Notes under the pieces: generated by a model | The model's database searches: none | Seen by the model: the letters and a program-made list of their open reading frames with translations, nothing else | What the model was told of the DNA's origin: nothing | Shown here: piece by piece, positions 23,801 through 32,843 of the stretch | Numbering within the stretch: position 1 is the stretch's first letter | Layout of the letters: the number at the start of each line of letters is the position of its first letter | Position numbers and translations under genes: made by a program | From: an uncultured Caulobacterales bacterium | Lineage (GTDB): Bacteria; Pseudomonadota; Alphaproteobacteria; Caulobacterales; Maricaulaceae | Assembly: GCA_938003545.1 (NCBI GenBank) | Contig: CALKXY010000014.1 | Coordinates: forward strand, 124,001 to 188,000 | Direction of reading: 5' to 3' | Length of the DNA stretch: 64,000 bases

Positions 23801-25585
23801 TTGACCGACAACAACACGCCCGAAGAAATTGATGCCGACGCAGAGGTCAATGTGACCTTTACGGAACTTGGTCTCGACCCCAAAATTCTAAAAGCCTTAG
23901 GCGATTTAGGGTACGTAAAACCGACGCCCATTCAGGCTAAAGCTATTCCAGCAGCGTTGCAGCAACGTGATGTACTGGGTATTGCTCAAACCGGTACGGG
24001 TAAGACGGGGGCCTTTACGCTTCCGACTATGCATAAATTAGCAAAAGGCCGCGCGCGCGCGCGCATGCCACGTTGCGTTATTGTTTGCCCAACACGTGAG
24101 TTGGCCGCCCAAGTGGCCAAAGACGTTGAAGTTTACGGTAAATATTTGAAACTCGAAATGGCCCTTTTGATTGGCGGCGTGAGTTTTGCTGAGCAAGACC
24201 GTAAACTGATGAAGGGCGTCGATATTTTGATTGCGACCCCTGGCCGTCTGATTGATCAATTCGAGCGCGGTAAAATTTTGATGACAGGCGTGCAAACGCT
24301 GATCGTTGATGAAGCTGACCGTATGTTGGATATGGGCTTTATCCCTGACATTGAGAAAATTTTCGACATGACGCCCTTTACGCGCCAAGTATTGTTCTTT
24401 TCCGCGACCATGCCGAATGAGATCAAACGTCTGGTCGATCAGTTCTTACATCAACCTGTTTCGATTCAAATCGCACGTAAAAACATGACCGCGAAGACTG
24501 TGACGCAACGTATCGTGCGCATGCCTTCGTCTGACTCAAAGCAAAAACGTACGGCATTGCGCTGGATCATTGAGAAAGAAGACGTCGATAACGGCATCAT
24601 TTTTTGTAACCGCAAACGCGACGTTGATATCGTTGCAAAATCCCTAAATGTTCACGGACATGACGCCGCACCAATACATGGTGATCTCGCGCAAAGCCTT
24701 CGAACTGAAACTCTAAACCGTTTTCGTAATGGCGAAATCAAATATTTGGTTGCGTCGGATGTTGCGGCTCGCGGCTTGGATGTCCCTACAGTCAGTCACG
24801 TTTTCAACTACGATGTACCTAACCATTCAGAAGATTATGTACATAGGATCGGTCGGACAGGCCGAGCTGGACGCAAAGGTGATGCGATTATGCTTGTCGC
24901 GCGTTTAGATGAGAAAAATTACGCTGAAATTCTAGATCTCATCAATGTAGAGTCTATCGAAGAGATAGAAATTCCAGGCATTGAAGACTTCCCGAAAGAC
25001 GCGGGCAGATCTCGCAAAGGCAGAGATGGTGGCCGCGGTAAAGGTCGACGCGATGATAAACGCGGTGGCCGCAATCGAGGTCAGCGTAATGATGGCTCAT
25101 ACCACGAAAACAGTGTATCGACCAAAAAGGTAGCAAAGACAACGCCTTCAAAGTCACGTACTCACGCTGAACCTGACGGAGTGGAGGAAACGCCTCGGAA
25201 ACCCGTTGAGAGCCGTCGCCCTGCACCGCGACGTAGAGCTGCACCAGGTCGTAACAAGCCAAAGTCTGATGAATCTAGCTCAAAAGAAGTCACTGAAGAG
25301 CATTCAAAACCAAAACGGGAACGTAGTTCATCTCGCCGACGAGCTGCTCCGGGTAAAGTGAAGGCTGATCCAAAACCAGATCAAGCTGAAACCTCGACAC
25401 CTACCCGTTCAAAGCCTGAAACATCAGAACGTTCAGAGAGCAAACCTCGGCGTAATCGTGGTGGACGTGGACGAAAATCTAACGAATCTAAAACTGATAA
25501 ACCTTCGAGTGAAAGAACTTCCCAAAAAGCATCAAAGGGTAAAACCCCCTTCGGAGATGATATTCCAGATTTCCTGAAGTTCTAA
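23801..25585 (+). CDS. DEAD-box RNA helicase with basic low-complexity tail (RhlE-like)
   Basis: An ATP-dependent RNA helicase. Motifs in order: the Q motif (PTPIQAKAI), Walker A AQTGTGKTG, PTRELAAQ, TPGRL, DEAD (VDEADRMLDMGF), SAT and, in the second domain, HRIGRTGRAGRKG. From about residue 395 the protein is a disordered tail of nearly 200 residues rich in Arg, Gly, Lys and Ser, with the RRRAAPG motif twice, as in RNA-binding RhlE/CsdA relatives. It starts at TTG (23801); no other plausible start precedes the Q motif. An inverted repeat (CGCGGAC/GTCCGCG at 23759-23773) lies in its leader. Its stop shares a CTAA with the convergent hydrolase. Confidence 0.92.
   Translation: MTDNNTPEEIDADAEVNVTFTELGLDPKILKALGDLGYVKPTPIQAKAIPAALQQRDVLGIAQTGTGKTGAFTLPTMHKLAKGRARARMPRCVIVCPTRELAAQVAKDVEVYGKYLKLEMALLIGGVSFAEQDRKLMKGVDILIATPGRLIDQFERGKILMTGVQTLIVDEADRMLDMGFIPDIEKIFDMTPFTRQVLFFSATMPNEIKRLVDQFLHQPVSIQIARKNMTAKTVTQRIVRMPSSDSKQKRTALRWIIEKEDVDNGIIFCNRKRDVDIVAKSLNVHGHDAAPIHGDLAQSLRTETLNRFRNGEIKYLVASDVAARGLDVPTVSHVFNYDVPNHSEDYVHRIGRTGRAGRKGDAIMLVARLDEKNYAEILDLINVESIEEIEIPGIEDFPKDAGRSRKGRDGGRGKGRRDDKRGGRNRGQRNDGSYHENSVSTKKVAKTTPSKSRTHAEPDGVEETPRKPVESRRPAPRRRAAPGRNKPKSDESSSKEVTEEHSKPKRERSSSRRRAAPGKVKADPKPDQAETSTPTRSKPETSERSESKPRRNRGGRGRKSNESKTDKPSSERTSQKASKGKTPFGDDIPDFLKF
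24050..24068. repeat. Alternating CG dinucleotide tract
   Basis: Nineteen bases of alternating C/G ending CATGC lie inside the helicase gene, encoding GRARARM between the Walker A region and PTRELAAQ. Such tracts are prone to Z-DNA and slippage. Confidence 0.8.
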
Positions 25586-26661
25586 GCTGGAACCTTCTTC
25601 ACGCGCTGCATCAAGTCATCAAGCGCGTCATATATTGAATCCATAATCGGGTCTGTTTCCTGAGTGAGGCAGTGCCCTGCTCCCGCTAACGGAATTGAAA
25701 CACAATCACGCATACGCGTTTCGCAGACGGATTTATTGGTGTCTGTTGCAACAAAATGATCCACCTCTGCATGGATCATCGTGACGGGTATATTGATAGA
25801 TTCAGGATACCCATCCTGTAAAACAAAGTTACTACTCCCCCAAAACTCTCGTCCCCAATTAAAGGTTACGCCCCCAACACGTTGCTCTGGATGTTTCGTG
25901 AAGATAGCATCCCGCATAGGCAAACGTTTAGGAGACGACGCGCAATGCTCAATGCCTACACGAAGAAGGTTTTCTTCACTGGCAGGTTTCCAGTCGGACT
26001 CCCCGGGTAAATAGCGTGAATCTTTACCTAATATGTCACCAATTTTAAAAACGCGTTCAGCCTTCTCAAACTCCAAATCGCCCGCCTTTGGGCGCAGCGC
26101 GGGAGCGAGTAGAAAAAGTCCGTCTACTAAGTCTCCATGCTCTCCTCCAACTCGGAATGCGACATGCCCTCCAAATGACATCGCCATAAGTATCACAGAG
26201 CGGTCTTCGGGTATCTCAAGCGACTCAAGAAATAGCGCCAAGTCATTGGAATATATTTTAAAATTCTCAATCAGAAGCTTTTCAGGTTGACTTGGACGCG
26301 GACGTTCCGACCCACCCTGCCCACGCAAATCAAACCCAACGACATGATAGCCACGCGCGGCAATCTCCCCGACCTGCTCTCCATACATGTCCATCGTAGC
26401 CGTATAACCTGGCACCATTACAACAGTAGCTTGAGCGGCGTTTGTATTACCTGTTTGACCAAATCGCATTTTCACACCGTCCTCGCTGCTAAACATGTCC
26501 CAAACCCAATCATCGGGCATTTCAGGTATGTCAAAGGCATCAACTTGCGCCTGATATGCGTCACTGACTTGATAAGGCTCATAGGCCCGCTCTGGCCAAG
26601 CAAAGAAGGCCATTATGCCGAGGATGACTAGCCCAAGAAAGACAAAGAGAATCTGTTTCAT
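25582..26661 (-). CDS. Alpha/beta hydrolase, lysophospholipase-like, membrane-anchored
   Basis: The 359-residue protein has an N-terminal hydrophobic segment (about 3-23) acting as an uncleaved anchor or signal peptide, then an alpha/beta hydrolase fold with VMVPGYTATMDMYG (oxyanion loop), FDLRGQGGSERP, nucleophile elbow AMSFGGH and the late GAGHCLTQE with the catalytic His. Family 2-like lysophospholipases share these features. The real substrate is not indicated. The end overlaps the helicase stop by 4 nt in convergent orientation, and its start overlaps the GST gene by ATGA, so those two form an operon. Confidence 0.85.
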   Translation of the reverse strand: MKQILFVFLGLVILGIMAFFAWPERAYEPYQVSDAYQAQVDAFDIPEMPDDWVWDMFSSEDGVKMRFGQTGNTNAAQATVVMVPGYTATMDMYGEQVGEIAARGYHVVGFDLRGQGGSERPRPSQPEKLLIENFKIYSNDLALFLESLEIPEDRSVILMAMSFGGHVAFRVGGEHGDLVDGLFLLAPALRPKAGDLEFEKAERVFKIGDILGKDSRYLPGESDWKPASEENLLRVGIEHCASSPKRLPMRDAIFTKHPEQRVGGVTFNWGREFWGSSNFVLQDGYPESINIPVTMIHAEVDHFVATDTNKSVCETRMRDCVSIPLAGAGHCLTQETDPIMDSIYDALDDLMQRVKKVPA

Positions 26662-27263
26662 GTCGCCGTCATTTCATATGCATGCGTCACGCGCCAGATA
26701 GGATCGTCTGAAATAGATGTATGCCATGCAGCGAGTTGTGGAGCTACCGACCGCCAGTCAAAATGCCCCGCGCGATAACTCGCATAATCCAATCCGCAAA
26801 CAATTGCGAGGTTACCATATGTCCAAGCATCACCCAGCCATGGACTAATTTTCTCAAGTGTTGCGATTGCATTCCGAATAGAACGATCATGACGCTCAAT
26901 CATAACAGCCCAATGCAGCTTAGCAGGACGCGCTGTCTCATATCGGTAATTATAGACAGCGTCAGACAACCCGTCCCCTAACGCATGCTGCCACAGTTGA
27001 ATAAAGCGCGCGTGTCCGTCCGTTGGCAGCAAAGGCTCATCGCGTAGACTATCTAAATATTCGCAGATAACAGGGCTATCGAATAAAAATTGACCAGGTT
27101 GCCATTCTAAAGCGGGAATTTTGCCAAGCGGATTATCACCCGCGACATATCCGTTTGAACCGTCTTTTTCAGGTTCGATCTCGTTTAGCTTAATATCTGA
27201 TAGACGCGCCAGCATCATAACTTTTCGAGCATAGGGGGAAATAGGAGAGCAAATAAGTTTCAT
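26658..27263 (-). CDS. Glutathione S-transferase family protein
   Basis: The 201-residue protein has a thioredoxin-like N-terminal domain, beginning KLICSPISPYARKVMML with the Ser expected to activate glutathione, then GKIPAL (cis-Pro) and DSPVICEYLDS, and a helical C-terminal domain. YibF-like GSTs match this plan. It is co-translated with the downstream hydrolase. Substrate is unknown. It could be a stress or detoxification enzyme. Confidence 0.88.
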   Translation of the reverse strand: MKLICSPISPYARKVMMLARLSDIKLNEIEPEKDGSNGYVAGDNPLGKIPALEWQPGQFLFDSPVICEYLDSLRDEPLLPTDGHARFIQLWQHALGDGLSDAVYNYRYETARPAKLHWAVMIERHDRSIRNAIATLEKISPWLGDAWTYGNLAIVCGLDYASYRAGHFDWRSVAPQLAAWHTSISDDPIWRVTHAYEMTAT

Positions 27264-27291
27264 GATTTTACCTTAGCTCTCGTTCACGCAT

Positions 27292-27327
27292 AAAAAAAGA
27301 CGGGCCGCCGGTATTTCCGACGACCCG
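27292..27327 (-). terminator. Rho-independent terminator after the usher-like gene
   Basis: On the minus strand an 11-bp stem (27301-27311 with 27317-27327, including two G-U pairs) around a 5-nt loop is followed by a short GA then seven Us. It lies 5 nt after the stop at 27333 and separates that operon from the GST gene. Confidence 0.85.
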
Positions 27328-27332
27328 CCAAG

Positions 27333-30300
27333 TTATGGCGGGGCAGCTCCGGACAAAACGTCCGGAGGCGACCCACTGGTAAGCGGTTTTAAACGGGGTA
27401 TTGGTGCGTTCGAATCTGGATCCACGGCGAGAGCCTGAACAGCCACGTCCAGATCTGACGATGTATCCTGATCAATGATCGTGACTGTACCCTTACGATA
27501 TTTAAGAGGTGCAGTTTCCTCCACATCAGGTTCAGGCGCCTCTACATCGACAAATTTTGGAGCAGTTCCGCGCGTAATGATTAGGTTTTGACGCGCCATA
27601 AGGTCCTTATCGACATCAAGCTCGACCGTATAATGTTGTCCACCAAGAATATCAGCGACCTCTAACGGCATAACCTCGACCGTATATTTGCCCTGAGGTA
27701 GATCATCGAACGCATATTGACCGAAAGCCGTTGTCATCATTTCGATATCAGTTTCATTATCGTCTGACATCAAACGTAACTTTGCACCTTCGACACGCGT
27801 TTCACCGCGGTCATATTCGCCGTTTCCGTTATTATCTTCAAAAGCAAACCCGCGAATTTGCCCCCGTTGCACAATCGCGAGCGGTATATCCGTGATTTGA
27901 CCATCCGCAATCGTCACGCGCGTTGTGATATCAGCAGCGAGGTCATATCCAATCGGTAAGCTACGGGCATCAATTTGAACTTCATATAGCCCTTCACGTA
28001 TATTCTGGATTGTGAAAAGCCCGTCTGCTCCAGCGCGCAGTACCATTGGTGTACTCTTCACGCGAACAATAACGCGCGGGATGCCTGGTTCTGACGCTTG
28101 GCGCACACCATCACGGTTTTTATCCAAGAAGACTTGGCCTTTTAAAATACCGCGTCCTTCTTGTGTTTTCTTAATTGCCCGCTTTGCGTTGAAGTTGAAC
28201 TGACCGTCAAGTTGCAGTCCTAAGCGTTGATTACCTCGCAAGTCGTTCCTGTAAGCCAATCCAAGTGACATGTTTTTACCTACCTTGAGACGGCGCGCCG
28301 CAGAAAGTGTCAAAAATCGATCGCTACTGGAATCACCGCGTGTCGAAACACTTTGTAAAATACCCAAATTAGCCGTAACGACATTTTTCTTGCCGAACAT
28401 CTCGCCTGAACTGAACCCGGCATTGATACCGCCGCGTGCACGCCAATCCGCACCATTCCAAACCCCTGAAAGACTTGGCCCAACAGTCAAAGACGCCTCT
28501 TTAGGCAAGTTAAACCCGAACCCTGATCGACTAGCCGTGATGGAGGCTGATTCTCTCGTATCCACGTCGGATCTGGTCGCACGACCATATTGAGCCCGTA
28601 CTGTAAAATCTCTAAATTGCTTAAAGGCCTGCACTGAAGTATTTGTTCCAGTTATATTTTCTTGAATATCACCAGCCGTTGTTGAACGTGTTTCAAACGT
28701 CGCAATCGAGGCAGATACGTTCACGCCTGTATTACCTAATCCCGCGGTCAATGAGGAAGATACGGACGTTTGTGTTGAGCGGCTCTCACCAGACTTTAAA
28801 ATACCAATTTTGCGATAGGAGGTCGCGACAGATGCTGTCGGATTTTTGAATACGCCGAAATCGCGCCTTGGAAAATACGCCAAACTCGCTTGAGCGTCGA
28901 ACTCATCCGACCCTTTACGACGAATATCAGGTGGAGATTCGAGATCATCAAAATCAACATCAGGATCAATGATGCGTGCAATATCCTCGGCTTGTTCTTC
29001 TGCTCTTAGGTTTGAACGTAAAAACTCTGCACCAGTATACCCTGCACTCATATTCAGACGTACGTGGTCGCTGATCTTTCGCCGCACATCGCCATCAATA
29101 CGAATATCAACTGCGCTCTCGCGGACGGGACCATTGAACGCGCCCACCGCAGCATCCGCATTCCATTGCCACTTTTTACCTTCATTACGGCCAAGGCGTC
29201 CCGAAATAACGTCTAAAACAGCGCGTTGATCATTTGTCAGCGTATCATTTGCAACGGCTAGGCCGCCCTCCCAGCCGTCTATGTCTGCATATCTTACGCC
29301 CGCGACAAAGCCGCTATACGCATTGCGTGTCTGGTCATTAGAAATGGCTTTGACACCCGTCACAGGTGCTCCAGCTGCAAATGCCCAACGGCCTGTTTCT
29401 GTTTCATGACGTGCAGAAACACCCAAAATCCGTCGTGTATTTACGGAATCCAACTCGCGGAAGCTGGCCGAGTAATCACCAATAGATCCCGTCAATCCGT
29501 TGGTATGTGCCAAATCAACAGATAACCAATTAGGTCTTACTTCTTTGGCAGTTGATGGCAGATCAGAAAGTTCATAGCGCAAACGACCATTCATACGTCC
29601 TGCATGCGCTTCAAATTGAACGCTAACGCCTGTATCAGGTGACACGCGAAACTTTAACGACTCCGGCGTGAACGGCGCATCTTTAACGACATCATCAATA
29701 GATTGCAGCGGAGCAATTGATCCCGACAATCGATTATCAAGGCGAACATCAATCCTGTCTGTCCCGCCCTCAACATCAACATGTGTACCCGTCAGCGCCT
29801 CAACAGCAGAAACGGGTAACAACAAATTAGTTTGGTCAATGAATGCGATATCTTTTGAAAGCCCGATAGGCTTCCCATTTGAGCTCACCAAGCCAGTTGA
29901 GAGATTTAGTGACATGGTAACGCTGTCCTGAACGCGTCGAATTTCTACAACAGACCCATTATCGGTCAATGATATGGTATTCCCAAGCGCCTCTGCGATG
30001 GGGCGTAACGGAAGTAAAAGCACTGGCCCCACAGATTTAGGCTCAGGCTGTACAGAGCCCAGTGGAATGTCATCAACGAAGATATCAAAACCTGTCGCAA
30101 CACGAAGGCGTGAATCTAGTTTGAATTTAAATTCATTACTATCGGGGTCAAACTGACCTGCCGTGCCCGCCAAAACTGCGATTGCATTTGGCGTCAGGAT
30201 AAAATGGTTCGGCTCTACTTCACCGAAATGCTCCAACTTACCCAATGTTTGGCCATCTGCCTTCACAATGCCAGTATCGGTATAAAGCTCCATGACGACA

Positions 30301-30692
30301 TTATCTTGACTACGCCGAACGATAAGGGCTTTGGACACGTCATCATATTCGACGTCATTGCCTAAATGCTGGAAAATCGGCATCGCGTTTACATAGAGAT
30401 TACCGTCGGCCGTACGATGCACTTCGGTGCTTTCCAACGTTTCACCATCCAACTTCACAATGATAGTACTGTCTATTTCTGCGATAATTTTGGTATTTAC
30501 GGTCTGAATCTTATCAAGCGTCTCAGTTTTAGCGACACTATTGTCGTCAGGAATAGCAACAGCGGATGTGGCCGCCACTTCAGATGCAGAGACAACTTCT
30601 TCCGCAAATGCAGAGGTTGAAACGAACATTATAATAATGGCAATAAGCCACTGTATTATAATATATTTTATTGCATTTGACTGACCTAACAC
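27333..30692 (-). CDS. Large usher-like outer-membrane protein with duplicated N-terminal domain and two SdrD/Cna-B-like domains
   Basis: I do not recognise this 1119-residue protein as a named family. Visible in order: signal peptide ending SAFA (about 1-30); two homologous modules (about 75-198 and 200-322) of copper-amine-oxidase-N type, each with an I-x-R-R-x-Q-D-x-V block and ending L-D-S/N-R-L; a long region (about 345-840) of short amphipathic strands with aromatic ends, consistent with an outer-membrane barrel; two prealbumin-like SdrD/Cna-B domains (about 849-942 and 945-1045) with Ca-loop-like DKNRDGVRQASEPG and DNNGNGEYDRGE; and a Pro/acid-rich tail. The layout (N-terminal domain, barrel, two Ig-like domains) recalls fimbrial ushers, but no chaperone or pilin is nearby. 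Start is GTG, with GGAG 8 nt upstream, overlapping the upstream small gene by 7 nt. Confidence 0.8.
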   Translation of the reverse strand: MLGQSNAIKYIIIQWLIAIIIMFVSTSAFAEEVVSASEVAATSAVAIPDDNSVAKTETLDKIQTVNTKIIAEIDSTIIVKLDGETLESTEVHRTADGNLYVNAMPIFQHLGNDVEYDDVSKALIVRRSQDNVVMELYTDTGIVKADGQTLGKLEHFGEVEPNHFILTPNAIAVLAGTAGQFDPDSNEFKFKLDSRLRVATGFDIFVDDIPLGSVQPEPKSVGPVLLLPLRPIAEALGNTISLTDNGSVVEIRRVQDSVTMSLNLSTGLVSSNGKPIGLSKDIAFIDQTNLLLPVSAVEALTGTHVDVEGGTDRIDVRLDNRLSGSIAPLQSIDDVVKDAPFTPESLKFRVSPDTGVSVQFEAHAGRMNGRLRYELSDLPSTAKEVRPNWLSVDLAHTNGLTGSIGDYSASFRELDSVNTRRILGVSARHETETGRWAFAAGAPVTGVKAISNDQTRNAYSGFVAGVRYADIDGWEGGLAVANDTLTNDQRAVLDVISGRLGRNEGKKWQWNADAAVGAFNGPVRESAVDIRIDGDVRRKISDHVRLNMSAGYTGAEFLRSNLRAEEQAEDIARIIDPDVDFDDLESPPDIRRKGSDEFDAQASLAYFPRRDFGVFKNPTASVATSYRKIGILKSGESRSTQTSVSSSLTAGLGNTGVNVSASIATFETRSTTAGDIQENITGTNTSVQAFKQFRDFTVRAQYGRATRSDVDTRESASITASRSGFGFNLPKEASLTVGPSLSGVWNGADWRARGGINAGFSSGEMFGKKNVVTANLGILQSVSTRGDSSSDRFLTLSAARRLKVGKNMSLGLAYRNDLRGNQRLGLQLDGQFNFNAKRAIKKTQEGRGILKGQVFLDKNRDGVRQASEPGIPRVIVRVKSTPMVLRAGADGLFTIQNIREGLYEVQIDARSLPIGYDLAADITTRVTIADGQITDIPLAIVQRGQIRGFAFEDNNGNGEYDRGETRVEGAKLRLMSDDNETDIEMMTTAFGQYAFDDLPQGKYTVEVMPLEVADILGGQHYTVELDVDKDLMARQNLIITRGTAPKFVDVEAPEPDVEETAPLKYRKGTVTIIDQDTSSDLDVAVQALAVDPDSNAPIPRLKPLTSGSPPDVLSGAAPP

Positions 30693-31117
30693 TCCGGCAG
30701 CTCCATCCGAGCGCGGCAGTCGGACTGTAGCTTACAAGCGTCATTACGCTTGATGGGGACAGGCGACCATCCACTCCGGACGGAGCTGAAGACGGAAACA
30801 GTAGGAGGGGTAGACGCCAAGTCAAAACGGAACTGCTGTCGCAGTCGGATTTGGCGTGAACCTAATTCAACGTCTTCGATGATTGATCGAGACATCAAAA
30901 TTTTTGACTCAGAATTTGGGTCTATTGGGATATTTCGGCGACATTCGCCAACAATCCACCACGCCCGTTTTTCTTGAGTCTCAACCAAGAAGGCAGTATC
31001 GCCATCAAGGATTTCAAGCATAACTACGCCAGACGCCCCGTTTTCCGGGGTCGCAGCGTCTGCACCACCAAGGCTAAGGCCTAGGATTAGCAGTGATATG
31101 AGTACAATAACTCTCAT
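30686..31117 (-). CDS. Small secreted protein, partner of the usher-like gene
   Basis: The 143-residue product has a clear signal peptide (hydrophobic core then GGADA, cleavage near residue 21) and a mature part of about 120 residues predicted by eye to be beta-rich. Four cysteines (GECRR, DACK, SDCR and a final C-terminal Cys) could form two disulfides. I find no family motif. Start is ATG at 31117; a TTG directly before it is less likely. It is cotranslated with the large barrel protein (7-nt overlap), so it may be its substrate, plug or assembly partner. Function is unknown. Confidence 0.75.
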   Translation of the reverse strand: MRVIVLISLLILGLSLGGADAATPENGASGVVMLEILDGDTAFLVETQEKRAWWIVGECRRNIPIDPNSESKILMSRSIIEDVELGSRQIRLRQQFRFDLASTPPTVSVFSSVRSGWSPVPIKRNDACKLQSDCRARMELPEC

Positions 31118-31196
31118 CAATCAGTCGGTTTTACCATTCACACCATAATCGCGGTCTTTGCCGCTTATGATGTCAGATTACCGAATGATGGTTTAG

Positions 31197-31214
31197 ATCA
31201 CGTAACTGCGTGAT
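31197..31214. promoter_or_regulatory. Inverted repeat upstream of the usher-like operon (possible operator)
   Basis: ATCACG and CGTGAT flank a 6-nt centre (TAACTG). It lies about 80 nt upstream of the small secreted protein's ATG in the 154-nt gap after guaA. There is no U-tract, so it is not a terminator. The gap also holds a GCGG/CCGC repeat near 31151-31164. Confidence 0.35.
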
Positions 31215-31271
31215 TCAGGATAGGTACTTAAAACCGCGCAATTGAAGGGCTAAAGGTTAATTTACTGCAGT

Positions 31272-32843
31272 TTATTCCCATTCAATCGTGCCTGGAGGCT
31301 TAGACGTCACATCGTACACGACCCGATTGACCCCGCGAACTTCATTGATGATCCGTGTGGCCGTTTCACCCAAGAATTCATGGCTATAAGGGTAATAATC
31401 GGCGGTCATACCATCCGTTGATGTTACCGCACGGAGAGCCAAAACGAAATCATATGTCCGTTGATCCCCCATAACCCCTACCGTTTGAACGGGTAAAAGC
31501 ACTGCAAAGGCTTGCCATATATCATTGTAAAGACCGTGTTTTTTAATTTGATCTAAATAAACGGCATCAGCTTCACGCAAAATATCTAAGCGCGCTTTTG
31601 TGATTTCACCAGGGCAGCGAATTGCAAGGCCTGGCCCAGGGAATGGATGACGTTCAACAAAATCACTATGAAGGCCAAGTTCACGGCCAAGCGCCCTAAC
31701 CTCATCTTTGAACAATTCGCGTAACGGCTCAACAAGCTCAAGGTCCATACGTTCAGGAAGACCGCCCACATTATGGTGTGATTTGATGGTTACAGATGGA
31801 CCACCATCAAATGATACGGATTCTATCACGTCGGGGTAAAGCGTACCTTGGGCTAAGAACTTTGCGCCATCTATCTTTTTAGCTTCACGCTCAAATATAT
31901 CGATAAACGTCCCACCAATAATTTTTCTTTTCTTTTCAGGGTCTTTAACACCCTCAAGCAATGTCAAAAATTGGTCGCCTGCATCCACATGAATGAGGTT
32001 GATATCGTAGTGATCCCGAAAAAGCGCCGTGACTTGATCACTCTCACCTTTGCGCATCATGCCCGTATCGACATAGACGCAGGTTAGCTGATCACCAATG
32101 GCTTCATGGATCAGCACAGCCGCAACAGAGCTATCTACGCCGCCGGACAGACCACAAATAACATGACCCGTACCAACTTGATCTTTAATCGCTTGGATCA
32201 TCTCCCCCTTAAAGGAAGCCATGGTCCAATCACCTTTGAAACCCGCGATGTTATGCGTGAAGTTACGAAGCATTGTCGCGCCACTTGGCGTGTGAACAAC
32301 TTCAGGATGGAATTGCACACCATAATATTGACGCGCTTCATCGGCGATTGCTGCAAATGGTGCATTTGGAGAAACACCAATACTTTCAAAACCTTTAGGC
32401 AAAGCACTCACGCGATCGCCATGGCTCATCCAGACCTCTTCACGGTCCGAAAGGCCATTGAAAAGCGGGCTATTCCCAGATGTATCAACAAAAGCACGGC
32501 CAAACTCTTGCTCATCAGAACTTTCAACCGATCCCCCCAACTGGGCGCACATAGTTTGCTGACCGTAGCAGATACCTAATACAGGTACACCAAAGGTCCA
32601 AACCGCATCATCCGCGCGAGGCGTTCCCGTACCGGTTACAGAGTTAGGTCCGCCCGAGAGAATGATCGCTTTAGGAGAAAATTGCGTGATGAAATCTGCA
32701 TCCACTTTGTTGAAAGGATGGACTTCGGAATAAACACCGCTTTCGCGCACACGCCGTGCAATCAATTTCGTGACTTGCGACCCAAAATCAATGATCAGCA
32801 GTTTTTCATGTGCCTTTACAATATCTTGGTTCGAGGTATTCAT
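31272..32843 (-). CDS. guaA: GMP synthase (glutamine-hydrolysing)
   Basis: GuaA aminates XMP to GMP using glutamine and ATP. The class I amidotransferase half has the nucleophile in GICYGQQTM and the His-x-Glu in QFHPEV; the synthetase half has the PP-loop [10 protein letters not shown] and the dimerisation domain ending KPPGTIEWE. The ORF extends to 32915, but the ATG at 32843 overlaps the rsmB stop as ATGA and has GGAG 8 nt upstream, giving 523 residues. It follows guaB and rsmB on the same strand, so GMP synthesis genes are grouped here. Confidence 0.96.
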   Translation of the reverse strand: MNTSNQDIVKAHEKLLIIDFGSQVTKLIARRVRESGVYSEVHPFNKVDADFITQFSPKAIILSGGPNSVTGTGTPRADDAVWTFGVPVLGICYGQQTMCAQLGGSVESSDEQEFGRAFVDTSGNSPLFNGLSDREEVWMSHGDRVSALPKGFESIGVSPNAPFAAIADEARQYYGVQFHPEVVHTPSGATMLRNFTHNIAGFKGDWTMASFKGEMIQAIKDQVGTGHVICGLSGGVDSSVAAVLIHEAIGDQLTCVYVDTGMMRKGESDQVTALFRDHYDINLIHVDAGDQFLTLLEGVKDPEKKRKIIGGTFIDIFEREAKKIDGAKFLAQGTLYPDVIESVSFDGGPSVTIKSHHNVGGLPERMDLELVEPLRELFKDEVRALGRELGLHSDFVERHPFPGPGLAIRCPGEITKARLDILREADAVYLDQIKKHGLYNDIWQAFAVLLPVQTVGVMGDQRTYDFVLALRAVTSTDGMTADYYPYSHEFLGETATRIINEVRGVNRVVYDVTSKPPGTIEWE

